From Buddleja alternifolia (Eukaryota; Streptophyta; Magnoliopsida; Lamiales; Scrophulariaceae): a DNA stretch of 64,000 nucleotides. Under the pieces are notes generated by a model, which searched no databases, was not told the DNA's origin, and saw only the letters and a list, made by a program, of their open reading frames with translations. The translations under genes were made by a program, and so were the position numbers. Of this stretch, positions 23,621 to 34,300 are shown in pieces; position 1 is the stretch's first letter; each line of letters opens with the position of its first letter. The stretch is from positions 41,797,577 through 41,861,576 of the forward strand of contig CM033392.1 of the NCBI GenBank assembly GCA_019426215.1. Reading direction: 5' to 3'.

Positions 23621-24572
23621 TTGTAGACCTTGGTCGGATGGGTGGGGTTGTGTGAAAATGGGTCAATTTTTTATAAACTAGCTTTGGGTTATTTTAATTA
23701 GCCGGGTGTGTCAAAAGGATGATGACCCGAATTTTAATTAAATAAGCTCAAATTGGTTTTGTTAAAAAGATTAGACATTCGATAAATTAGTTTTGGGCGA
23801 AACTCGATAAAATTTAAATGGGCCAATGGGATGGTGATTTAAGTTTGATGAAATCGAGCCCAATTAGTATTTATTGAATATTAGTTATTGAATAAAAAAT
23901 TAATTAATTATTTTTGGAGGATTTTAATTAATTAATTTATTTAAATAATGAATTCTCACTAGAAGGCTTTTTATTACAAATATGAATAAAATTTGGAATT
24001 TTCTGAAAAAATTAATTAGTTGGACTAATTAATTATAATCTTAATCACCAACATAATTGCTTTATTTATCACGAGCATGTATTATATGATGGTGACATTA
24101 TTCATGGGCTTAGGTTTCCTTTATGGATATATTTCTTTTTATGGGTTGAAGGGCCGGTTTTGAGCCCATTATTTTTTATTCTTAGAATTATCTATAGGAT
24201 GTAATAATTCATATTTAATAAATAGAATTAGAATAAGCCTTGAAGAAGAAGTCAATCCAAAAAGGAAAGGAGCTTGGTGCCCAAGATGAATAGTTTAGTT
24301 TATTCTATTCTTATGATGGCCAATTGGCTTGGGCCCTCTAGAAAAAGCCAATGAATATATGTGATGTATTACTAGCTTTATGATGCATGTCTCATTCGAT
24401 GTATATTGCATGTATAATCTTATCCCGCGCTATAAAAATTGATAATGTGCAAAGTGAGACATAAATAAATGTTTAGAACATAAATTCTCCCAAATCAAAA
24501 CAATACTCAGTTAGTAAAGGGCGCTAGGCGTCCTCTCCCTCCACTAAGCTTAATGAGATTAAGAATTGAATC

Positions 24573-24897
24573 TAATATATGACATCTTCTCAGTAAGTGG
24601 GGGTCATATATTAAGTCTCAATTCTGAAATTTCATAAAGTGCATTGGATGCTTTAATCGAGACATATCTCACCCCAAATATCGTTAAATGGTTGTAAGGT
24701 GAAATTCAAATAATAGATTAAAAGGTGTTAGTGGGAATGACCTTAGATAATCCACAATCCTATATATCGTTAAAGGGTTGTGGTTTTGGTGGATTATGGG
24801 AAAAGAAGATTGGACCGTCTATTGGATAGATTGATGTTAGACATCAATTTAATTAAATAGCGGACTAAATATCGTTATAGGGTTGTCATCCACTATA
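24573..24897 (+). other. Predicted four-stem-loop leader RNA, element B
   Basis: (0) 24573-24583 with 24603-24613, 11 perfect pairs, loop containing CTTCTCAGTAAGTGGG; (1) 24666-24673 with 24698-24705, 8 positions with one mismatch; (2) 24746-24754 with 24788-24796, 9 perfect pairs; (3) 24857-24864 with 24889-24896, one mismatch. The loops carry ATATCGTTAAATGGTTG, ATATCGTTAAAGGGTTG and ATATCGTTATAGGGTTG. Stem sequences differ from those of element A at every hairpin yet still pair. Confidence 0.75.
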
Positions 24898-25091
24898 TTG
24901 AGTAAAGAAATCAATCTCCACTACGAAGTAATAAACAACGATCATTTCCTATTTTCACAGTGGGAGTGTGAATCTCGAAAAATGTAGTGGGAGCCAAGTC
25001 ATATATCGAAGTCCTTGATTTTACTTGGTTATAGTTTAAATTACAATCATCTAATCTGTGGTTATTTATTGTTTTATCTCTCTCCATCAAA

Positions 25092-25580
25092 ATGTCTCCC
25101 AAACCACTATCAAAATTGATGGAGAATACCATTTTTACTGGACCAAATTAAATAGAATGACTCACAAAATTAAGGATGGTCCTTAGTAGTGAATCCATAG
25201 ATTATGTATTGGAGATTGGTCATCCTCCCATTCCTGGAAGAGATGAAGGTGATGAAGTTCGCCTAGCTCATTGGGATTAGTGTTGTGTCAACCATAGAGC
25301 AAGAGTGTACATCTTAAGCTCCATTTGCATTGAGTTGCAAAGATCTCATGATAAGATGGATAATGCAAGAGATATTATGCTTCACTTGAATAAGTTGTTT
25401 GGAGAATGCAGTAAGACCGCCAAATATTTTATATCAAGAGATCTCTTCCGAACTAAGATGGCTAAAGGTGAAGATGTAGGAGAACATGTTTTCAAAATGA
25501 TGACCATGATAGAAAAAATTAAATCTTTGAACTTCTATATGGATCTACATCTCCAATTTGACCTCAACTTACAATCACTC
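25092..25580 (+). pseudogene. Copia B gag, N-terminal part
   Basis: It begins MSPKPLSKLMENTIFTGPN and then shows the copia gag pattern LTKLRMVLSSE...DYVLE with in-frame stops. It becomes open at 25305-25580 (LQRSHDKMDNARDIMLHLNKLF..., a UBN2-type gag domain). The frame is cut by the Athila insertion at 25581 and resumes at 38774. Confidence 0.85.
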
Positions 25581-27311
25581 TGACACGCTAAAAGCTAACG
25601 TGCTATGATAGCAAGTGCACTAGACGTATGTAGTAATAAGTGGACAAAAAGTCCGGGTTGTCGAACCACGGAAACTTGAATTTTAGTTTATGATTAATGA
25701 AAATGGATAAAAGTAGATTGCAATAAAATGAGTAAACAAGTGACGAACCAAAAAGAAACGAACTATAGATTAAATCTCACGTATGATAAAATGACTAAGG
25801 CACATGCTACAACCGAATCTACTCGTCAATATAGATGAGCTACTCTTCGAATTATTAGACTCCTATTGCTTTGGTGGAAATATCTTAGATAATTATTACC
25901 CGATGTCTCGGCACATAATAATCCTATGATTAATTGATGGTTCTCTAAATATGTCTATCCGAGAATCTAATCAATAACCACGCATTAACGTTCTAGAGTT
26001 TCCCCGGATAAATCCGGCTAACCGCACCCGGAAATCTTTACCTATTTCTAGGAGCAATTCCACATTAGTTTCGGATGATGTGTTGATTCATTTGAACCCT
26101 AACCTATCTTCTCTCGAATGACTAGACTAGGCAAGAAAGCAAGCATATGGTGATCAAGCACATGATTGCAATAAAAGCTCAAAACCAACACACAAAGCAA
26201 TATGAGAATTAATACGAAAATTCACTTCACATATATTGATTCATAAATTGGCTTTCACATGGCCTTAGTTCTACAATATTAGCCTCTCATCAAAGCCTTA
26301 AGAAAATCTAATACAAACATATACATACTCATGGAAATAAACATGTAAATGCAAATAATTAAAACTCCCTCAATTGATTGATGATGGATCCTTGCTTTTG
26401 AACTTCAATCCTTAACTCCTCTCTCTTTGTTCCCCTCCAAAAGTGATGAAGAATGGTGATGAATGATGATGAGTGAAAAGTGATGGCCAAAAATCCTCTC
26501 TCCCTCCCTTCCTCCCCGATCTCCTCGGTCAAGTGTGAAGAAAAATGCCTTAAGAAGACCCCAAAATCTGAGCTCTTAGTGTGTGTCTCCCCTAGTGTGT
26601 CCTCCACTACTCTTAAAGTGAGTAGTATAAAATTCCATAAAGTAGATCTACTAAGAAACATACTTATGACATCCCTCCCATACATGTGATGACCTCTTGG
26701 CTTTAAATGTTCCATTCCCCCATCAAATGATGATCTTTTGGCTGAAAAGAATCAAAATTCGGGTGTGGACACGCCTAGGCGTGGCATTACGGCGCTTGGG
26801 CGCCGTTATCAGAATGCTGAAATTAAATGCAATGTGTCCTGCGCAGCAATCGTATTTCATTCATAACTTTCTCCAAGAAACTCTGATTTGGATGATTCAA
26901 GTCCTCATTTGAAGCTAACACATAGTTCTACAATATTGTAGAAGGGAACTTCATCCAATTCGGCCTCTAAACATATGGAAATAGCGCTTGAACGTGGAAA
27001 GTGGTGTAGATACGGCGCCCGGGCGTGGACAAGATGGCGCCTAGGCGTGGTAAGCAGAATGTTGACGTTATTTGCATCTTGTCCGGCGCCTGGGCGTGGG
27101 TTTTTAGGCGCTTGGGCATAGGGGTGCGTAGCAATTTGGCCTAAACTTGTTTTATACGTCGTTTTTCATCCCGTTCTTTGATTGTATCCATTTAAGACCT
27201 GAAATCACTTAATGCACGAATTAAACGCACATGTGGCAAGAATCAAGCGATAAATGAACCTAAGAGATAAACGCAAAGGGGCTTAAAAACACGTAAAAAT
27301 GCCTCTTATCA
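25581..27311 (-). repeat. 3' LTR of the Athila element
   Basis: TGACACGCTAAAAGC to GCCTCTTATCA on the plus strand, 1731 bp. It contains six GGCGCC/GCCTAGGCG-type boxes between 26785 and 27120. A purine-rich tract (minus strand GTGTGGGGGTGTT) abuts it at 27312-27324 and serves as the polypurine tract. The frames at 26359-26912 are not genes. Confidence 0.95.
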
Positions 27312-27324
27312 ACACCCCCACACT

Positions 27325-28954
27325 TATCAATTGATCGTCCTCGAGCAATAAGAGTTTTAAGATAAGGAAACATCATCAATCAAAGAGAGAAACAAAAAGA
27401 AAACTACCTAACTCACTTTCGTGGAGTAAACGGTTGCATTTAGCGAATGCAACAAGCCTTTGAACCTTTGAGTTACCTCAAAGGACGAGTTATAGTCTCG
27501 TGAGGGTTTGCAGACGATATACCCACAAAATCGAAAGATTTTCAACCCCGATCACTCAAGGTAAATTACAATGATTAATAGCACACAATGGTATGAATTC
27601 ACCTGTTTAAGCTCAAGTTACATATATATACACGTCACCCACTTGCTCATGTTACGCTTTAACATCGAAAAGATCATCCTAAGGGTGTAGTGTAATAAAT
27701 CTCAAATATTATAGTCGAGTGGCATTCTTACCACTTTTCAAGCATTAACCCCATATTTATCAACTTTTGATTATTCACATGGTACGAGAATTGAATACAA
27801 CTTCATAGCCACTTAAAAATTCATCACTTCATTCCACTTTCGGCTTTAATTTATGCACTTTCAACTCGAAACATTAGAGGTTAGACCATGTGCAATGTTC
27901 GATCCTCTTAGGCTTTCTATGACACTCGTGTAACGAGCTTTAGGCCAATAACTCCTAAACCAGATGGCTTTAGGGTATCAAATGTGGAGACACTCCTAAG
28001 GGCTTAATCGCTCGAGTGTCAAAGGCCACAAAATCAAACTAGGTCCCTATTTACTCAACTCTTGTATTGGCTTGAGCTCTAGCTCAAATTAGCTTAATAG
28101 TACAGTATTCTAGGCATGGTGCTCTTCGCCCCCAGTATCTATTAAGCCTGACTTTGTCAGTCATACCAATGTTCAACCTCTTTTTATTTTTATTAAGCAC
28201 ACGAAGTTAACGTTCTCAACTCATAACACATGTGAAAATTCTAAGTTGATATTTCCGGGATCAAGCCTTTAAGTGTTTCAAAATGATTGCCCACTCAACT
28301 CCTCTACCTTCGATTTAGGTGCATATGTGAATCATCTTAAGATTAATCTAGTCTAGTTAGGGTTTCACAAACAAGGAATTGCGTGTATAGCCATTAAAAA
28401 CCAAATTGAAAACCAAATTGATAGAGAATACATACCATGTATTCACGTTAACCATGTGCTCAATTCATCAAGTGACGGGTTGAAATTCTATCCAAAAAAA
28501 AAAATAAAAATTCCACACATTTCACATGTAGAGGTACAACACCCCCCCAAAACTTGGACCGAAATATGTAAAACATGAATAAACATGACTATAATGGATC
28601 TAGTGTACCCCCCCACACTTATCATGAACATTGTCCCCAATGCTTGAAAAAGAGAAGGGCAAAGTACACGTCACCATAGGGAAGCTGAAAAGCAAACCCG
28701 AGTCCACTTAAGGCAATCAAGTCCAAGGATGGCAATCACTGTGTCGATCACTACATAGGTAAACAAATGCTAGCCATACAAAGCATCAAACATTGGATAG
28801 AATAGAATAAAACAAAACGATACAAACAAAAACGAGAAACATGCATGGAAAGAAAACATCAAGCATCCAAACATAAAACATAAAATATCCAACAACCCAA
28901 CAAAAGATATCCAAAAACAAAACGAAACATGCATGGAAATAAAACAAGATAAGC
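27325..28954 (-). other. Athila 3' non-coding region
   Basis: 1.6 kb between the third ORF and the polypurine tract without a supported gene. It is closely matched by 56455-57720 of the non-autonomous derivative, which shows the region is a conserved part of the element, perhaps a long 3' UTR. Confidence 0.7.
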
Positions 28955-30271
28955 CTAATCGGTGGTGCCAAAACGGTTAATGTAATCCTCATCCGTTCCG
29001 CCGAGATCATCCAAATTAATCAACGGGCTACCCTCATCATTATGAGCCTCATCATCACCTCCTACAGGAACGAGAGCACCTGACTCGTGCAAATCTGCGG
29101 GCTGCTGAGGCGGGGGGTGCGGGTAAGGTGGAGGAGTAGAATAATCAAACGGCCCCCGACCGACAAACTCATTATGCTCTACAAGAAGCTGACGGAAATA
29201 AGCATAAGTGTCGGACATGACCACCCTCATATCATCTCGCAACTCATCCCTCAATTCATCCTTTAATTTTCTAATGGCGGCGGCATCCATAGGTGGAAAC
29301 TGTGGGGAACTAGTAGACCGGGATGAAGACGGGCGAGGCCTCTTGGAAGTAGCTGGTGGTGGAGGAGCCTGGGAGTCGTCATCTACCACGGTGAGATAAG
29401 AACCAGGGAGCTCAGTACGCTCTATAGGAAATGTGGGAACCTTAGCTGCCTTGCATAAAGCTGTGATCAGTGACGGGAGAATGATGGGAATCTTCCGAGT
29501 GGGACCTTCGCCCTTTTGCTTAGCCAATTCTTTGTTAATCAACGGCCCTAACTCATTCTTCAACTTCCTAAAGTGGTCCGTCAAAGACTTGTGGATTACC
29601 CGGGCAAAGTCCACAACTTTCTTGGACATAATAGCATAGATGAGGGTGGCCCGTTCCTTGTTTGCCTCTGACCGATTGGTACTCGGTATTAAATTGAATC
29701 GGATGAAGTCGAGCCAGAAAGCAGCCTCGGGTAATAGAGCCCTACGGGGGACATGAGCTTCTCCGGGTACCCATTCCCACCCCTCTCGGCCAATAACCCG
29801 CAAAATATCCGACAGGCTAACTCGGAGGCACCCTGCATTGTAAAGAGTAGTGAACTCGCATGTCTGAGGGGTCGGGGTGCCTATGCTCTCCCTAATCTGT
29901 CTCAACTCATAATTGACATGTTTGCCCCGTACCAAAAGGGTAGTCCCCAGCCATCCTCGTGTCTCAATCTCATCATAAACCCCGGAGCTGAAGAATTCCA
30001 GGACCCAAGGAAGACGAATGGCCTCGGGCTTTTGACAGAAAAACTGTAAGTGATGGAACTGTATCAATTCGTGCACAGAGGGCTGTCCCCGGGTGGTTAA
30101 ATAGTGCTCCTTAATAAGAGTGCGGGGGGTGCTCAAACTCTGACACATAATTTGGACTTGGGAGTTTTCAAAACGGGTATTATCGGGAGTCTCGGGCTCA
30201 TTAGAGGAACCCTCACCCACTTTTTTCTTACCCTTGGACGGTCTGTTGGTAGTTCTCGTCATTTGCAACAA
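28955..30271 (-). CDS. Athila third ORF (putative plant transposon protein, env position)
   Basis: An intact frame of 438 codons downstream of pol, where Athila elements carry an extra ORF sometimes called env-like. A second Met (MTRTTNRP, codon 4) may be the true start, as it mirrors the MTRSSNKP start of gag. The N-terminus is basic (KGKKK, 13-17). Residues 50-290 match the pattern of the putative plant transposon protein domain (RGWLGTTLLVRGKHVNY, 105-121). A Pro/Ser-rich linker (300-330), a charged helical stretch (332-355, RKLKDELRDELRDDMR) and an acidic C-terminus follow. No signal peptide or transmembrane helix is visible, which argues against an envelope glycoprotein. Its function is unknown. 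Expression probably needs a spliced or internal transcript. Confidence 0.85.
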   Translation of the reverse strand: MLQMTRTTNRPSKGKKKVGEGSSNEPETPDNTRFENSQVQIMCQSLSTPRTLIKEHYLTTRGQPSVHELIQFHHLQFFCQKPEAIRLPWVLEFFSSGVYDEIETRGWLGTTLLVRGKHVNYELRQIRESIGTPTPQTCEFTTLYNAGCLRVSLSDILRVIGREGWEWVPGEAHVPRRALLPEAAFWLDFIRFNLIPSTNRSEANKERATLIYAIMSKKVVDFARVIHKSLTDHFRKLKNELGPLINKELAKQKGEGPTRKIPIILPSLITALCKAAKVPTFPIERTELPGSYLTVVDDDSQAPPPPATSKRPRPSSSRSTSSPQFPPMDAAAIRKLKDELRDELRDDMRVVMSDTYAYFRQLLVEHNEFVGRGPFDYSTPPPYPHPPPQQPADLHESGALVPVGGDDEAHNDEGSPLINLDDLGGTDEDYINRFGTTD

Positions 30272-31379
30272 CGATGGTCAACTTCTCAACTACTCAAATC
30301 AACCCAAATGCAACCAACCCAACACAACAATCGTCAACGCCCAACAACACACCAAAATCAGAGAGCACCCCACAATCTAGCAACAATCCACGGATTTAAC
30401 AGATTCCTCAATGTTTAAGCAATAATCCACAAATTTAATCAACAATATAGCATCCAATTTCAACAACAACAACCCACAAATTCAATTTCAACCCACAAAT
30501 TGATAACAACCCACGGATTTAGCAACAATAGACCATCCAATTCAACAACAACAACCCCCAATTTTTTATAACAATCCACAAATCCAATAAAAGTCCTCAA
30601 ATGCAATAACAAAAAAAATCAATCCACAATCGGACGAAGCCCCAAATAATCCTCAAAATATAATGTAAGGCACCTACTCGTCGGCTATGAATCGGAAATG
30701 GAAGAAGGGTAAAGCCAAAACTCACCTTTTTCCCCAAAATTTTCGCACCGAGTCGGATGTGAAAGAGGAGCTACTGTGCAGCGAGTTATGTTGATGGAAA
30801 GTGGCGGTGAAACACGGTGGAGATGGCCGAAAATGGTGAGAGTGTCGCCGGAAATCGCGTGGGAGAGGAGTTGTGAAGAGTTTGTGAAGGATTTTGACCG
30901 TTTGACCCACAAATATGTTTAAATCAGAAACGGGCGCCTAGGCGCGCGACACAGCGTACCTGGATTTTTGACTGGTAATGGCCGCGCCTAGGCGGGCGTT
31001 TTTTCGGCGCTTGGGCGCCCCTTTTAGAACCGGGCGCCTAGGCGGGCGTTGTTTCGGCGCTTGGGCGCCCCTTTCAGAACCGGGCGCCTAGGCGGGCGTT
31101 GTTTCGGCGCTTGGGCGCCCCTTTCAGAACCGGGCGCCTAGGCGAACGTTTTTCGGCGCTTGGGCGCCCTTTTCAGAAATAGTATGTAAAGAATTTCATT
31201 TCCTGTTTCGAAAGGGGAGAGATAAAACACTTAAAACACAAACTAACAAAGATGTAAGACTAGAAAATAAAGCAACAAACGGGATAATAAGAGAAAAAGA
31301 AAAGGAAACGGAAAGAAAACATGGGTTGCCTCCCAAGAAGCGCTAGTTTAGAGTCATTAGCTCGACTGAAAGCGAAGAA
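30272..31379 (-). other. Spacer between pol and third ORF
   Basis: Bases 30420-30660 are AT-rich with repeated CAACAACCCACAAATT words. Bases 30940-31180 are the GC-rich minisatellite. The tail (31320-31379) holds TGGGTTGCCTCCCAAGAAGC, which is kept in the deleted derivative (58089). Small frames at 30685-30912 are not supported. Confidence 0.6.
30981..31179. repeat. 50-bp GC-rich minisatellite (GGCGCCTAGGCG / GGCGCTTGGGCGCC)
   Basis: Four units begin near 30981, 31031, 31081 and 31131. Each consists of CGGGCGCCTAGGCGGGCG, GTTTCGGCGCTTGGGCGCCC and CTTTCAGAAC. A further partial copy starts near 30931. The same words recur in the LTRs and in gag. Confidence 0.92.
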
Positions 31380-34300
31380 TCACGAAGGGTCCGCGAGGAT
31401 GAAGGACTCTTTGTCTCTTGGTCCATCCATCCCTAAGTAAGGTTTTAGACGTTGAGCGTTGACCAAGAAAGTATGTCCTTTATCTGTTGTAAGCTCGACG
31501 GCGCCGGATGGATAGATATGGGAAATCAAAAATGGGCCCGACCATCGAGACTTAAGCTTCCCGTTGAAGAGTCGGAGTCGAGAGTTGTATAGCAACACCC
31601 GCTCTCCCTTGTGAAATTCCCGGGGGAGAATATGTTTGTCATGCCACATTTTGGTCCGCTCCTTATAGAGTTTCGCGTTCTCATAGGCAAGATGACGCCA
31701 TTCTTCGAGCTCGTTGAGTTGTAGCAAACGTTGTGTACCTACACTTTGAGAGTCAAGATTTAGAAACTTAATGGCCCAATAAGCACGATGCTCGAGTTCA
31801 ACGGGCAAGTGACATGTTTTGCCAAAAACAAGACGATACGGGGACATGCCAATTGGGGTTTTATAGGCGGTCCGATAAGCCCAAAGAGCATCATCCAATT
31901 TAAGGGACCAATCCTTTCTTGATGCGTTGACAGTTTTTTCTAAAATACGCTTAATCTCCCTATTCGAGACCTCCACTTGGCCACTAGTTTGTGGGTGGTA
32001 TGGGGTCAAAATTTTATGCTTCACCCCGTACTTGGTCAATAAAAGTTCAAACTGCTTGTTGCAGAAGTGGGTGCCCCCGTCACTAATGATGGCTCGGGGA
32101 GTTCCAAATTGAGTAAAAATATGCTTCTTCAGAAAATGAGTGACAACCCGAGCATCATTAGTAGGCAAGGCCACGGCTTCCACCCATTTGGAGACATAGT
32201 CTACCGCAACAAGGATATATTTATTTGAATAAGAACTGGGGAAAGGGCCCATGAAATCCACACCCCATACATCAAACAACTCACACTCTAACATACTATT
32301 TAAGGGCGTTTCATGATGTTTAGAGATGTTCCCCATTCGTTGACAGCGATCACAAGATTTGACATAATGATGTGCATCTTTAACAAGAGTAGGCCAGAAG
32401 AAACCTGATTGGAGGATCTTAGCTACCGTTTTGGAAGGCCCAAAATGGCCACCTACCGCCATATCATGACAATGAGATAGGATAGCATGCACGTCCGTTT
32501 CGGGTATGCAACGTCGAATTAAGCCATCTGCACAAACTTTGAATAAAAAGAGTTCGTCCCAAAGATATTGCTTTACATCAAATAGAAATTTCTTCTTTTG
32601 ATGAAAAGTGATATCCGGGGGAAGACGGCCCATAACAATGTAATTGGCAAAGTTAGCATACCAAGGTGAAATTTTGTCAGAAATAGCAAGGAGGTGTTCA
32701 TCCGGGAATTCCTCACGAATTGGTATCTCATCTAACGGATCATTCACTAGCTCTAATCGTGAGAGGTGGTCGGCTACTACATTTTCGGTGCCTTTCTTGT
32801 CTTTTATCTCTAAATCAAATTCTTGGAGTAACAAAATCCACCTAAGAAGTCTTGGTTTAGCATCTTTCTTGGCAAGCAAATATTTTAAAGCCGAATGATC
32901 GGTGTAAACTATCACTTTGTTTAGCACGAGGTAAGAGTGGAATTTATCGAATGCAAAGACTATGGCTAGTAATTCTTTTTCCGTGGTGGCATAATTCAAT
33001 TGTGCATCGTTAAGAGTTTTACTAGCATAGTAAATGGTTCGAAATACCTTCTCCTTCCTTTGGCCAAGGACAGCTCCAACCGCGGTGTCACTCGCATCAC
33101 ACATCAATTCGAATGGTAAGCTCCAATCGGGGGGTGACATGATAGGGGCGGAAACTAAGCGTTCCTTCAAATCAAGAAAGGCCTGCATACAAGAAGAATT
33201 GAAATCAAAAGGTGCATCTTTGACAAGCAAATTAGACAACGATTTCGCAATTTTAGAGAAATTCAAGATGAATCGCCTATAGAAACCAGCATGCCCGAGA
33301 AAACTCCTAACAGCTTTTACCGAAGTGGGCGGGGGAAGTTTTTCAATGACCTCAATCTTGGCTTGGTCCACTTCGATCCCTTTTTGAGAGATCTTGTGGC
33401 CAAGCACAATCCCCTCCCGGACCATTAAATGGCATTTTTCCCAATTCAAAACAAGGTTGGTTTCTTCACAACGTTTAAGCACAACATTTAGATGAGCAAG
33501 ACAAATATCAAAAGTTGTTCCAAAAACAGAAAAGTCATCCATAAAAATTTCAAGAAAATCTTCAACCATATCATGAAAAATAGCCATCATGCATCTTTGA
33601 AAAGTGGCCGGGGCATTACACAAGCCAAATGGCATCCTTCTATAAGCAAATGTGCCATAAGGACAAGTGAAAGTGGTTTTCTCTTGGTCCTCAGGATCTA
33701 TGGCAATTTGATTATAGCCGGAGTAACCATCTAGAAAACAATAGAAATCATGCCCGGCTAATCGTTCAAGCATTTGGTCAATAAAGGGGAGGGGGAAATG
33801 ATCCTTACGTGTGGCATCATTCAACTTACGGTAATCTATACATACACGCCACCCACTAATTATACGAGTTGGGATAAGCTCATTATTCGCATTCTCAATT
33901 ACCGTTATCCCCCCTTTCTTAGGCACCACTTGGGTAGGGCTCACCCACGCACTATCAGAAATAGGATAGATTATACCTGAGTCGAGCAGTTTAATCACTT
34001 CATTCTTTACTACCTCTTGGATTTGTGGGTTTGATATCCTTTGGGGTTGGCGTGTAGGCTTGGTGGAGTCCTCCATAAGTATTTTGTGCATACATATCGC
34101 TGGACTAATGCCTTTGATGTCCGCAAGTTTCCACCCAAAAGCCCGTTTGTGAGATCTCAATACCGTCATTAATTGCTCTTCTTGTGATCTTGAAAGAGAT
34201 GAGGAAATGATCAATGGGAGTGTTTCGTCGTCGTTCAAGTACACATATTTAAGGTGGGAGGGAAGGGGTTTGAGTTCGAGAGAGGGGGGTTCTTCAATAG

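Noticed and set aside
23387..23681. Ala/Arg-rich frames on both strands
   Set aside because: They come from the GC-rich island in the copia B leader and have no partner in the leaders of A or C.
26359..26912. Pair of ORFs in the Athila LTR (also at 37864-38369, 55603-55979, 60117-60410)
   Set aside because: They repeat only because the LTR repeats, lie in non-coding LTR and differ in frame between copies.
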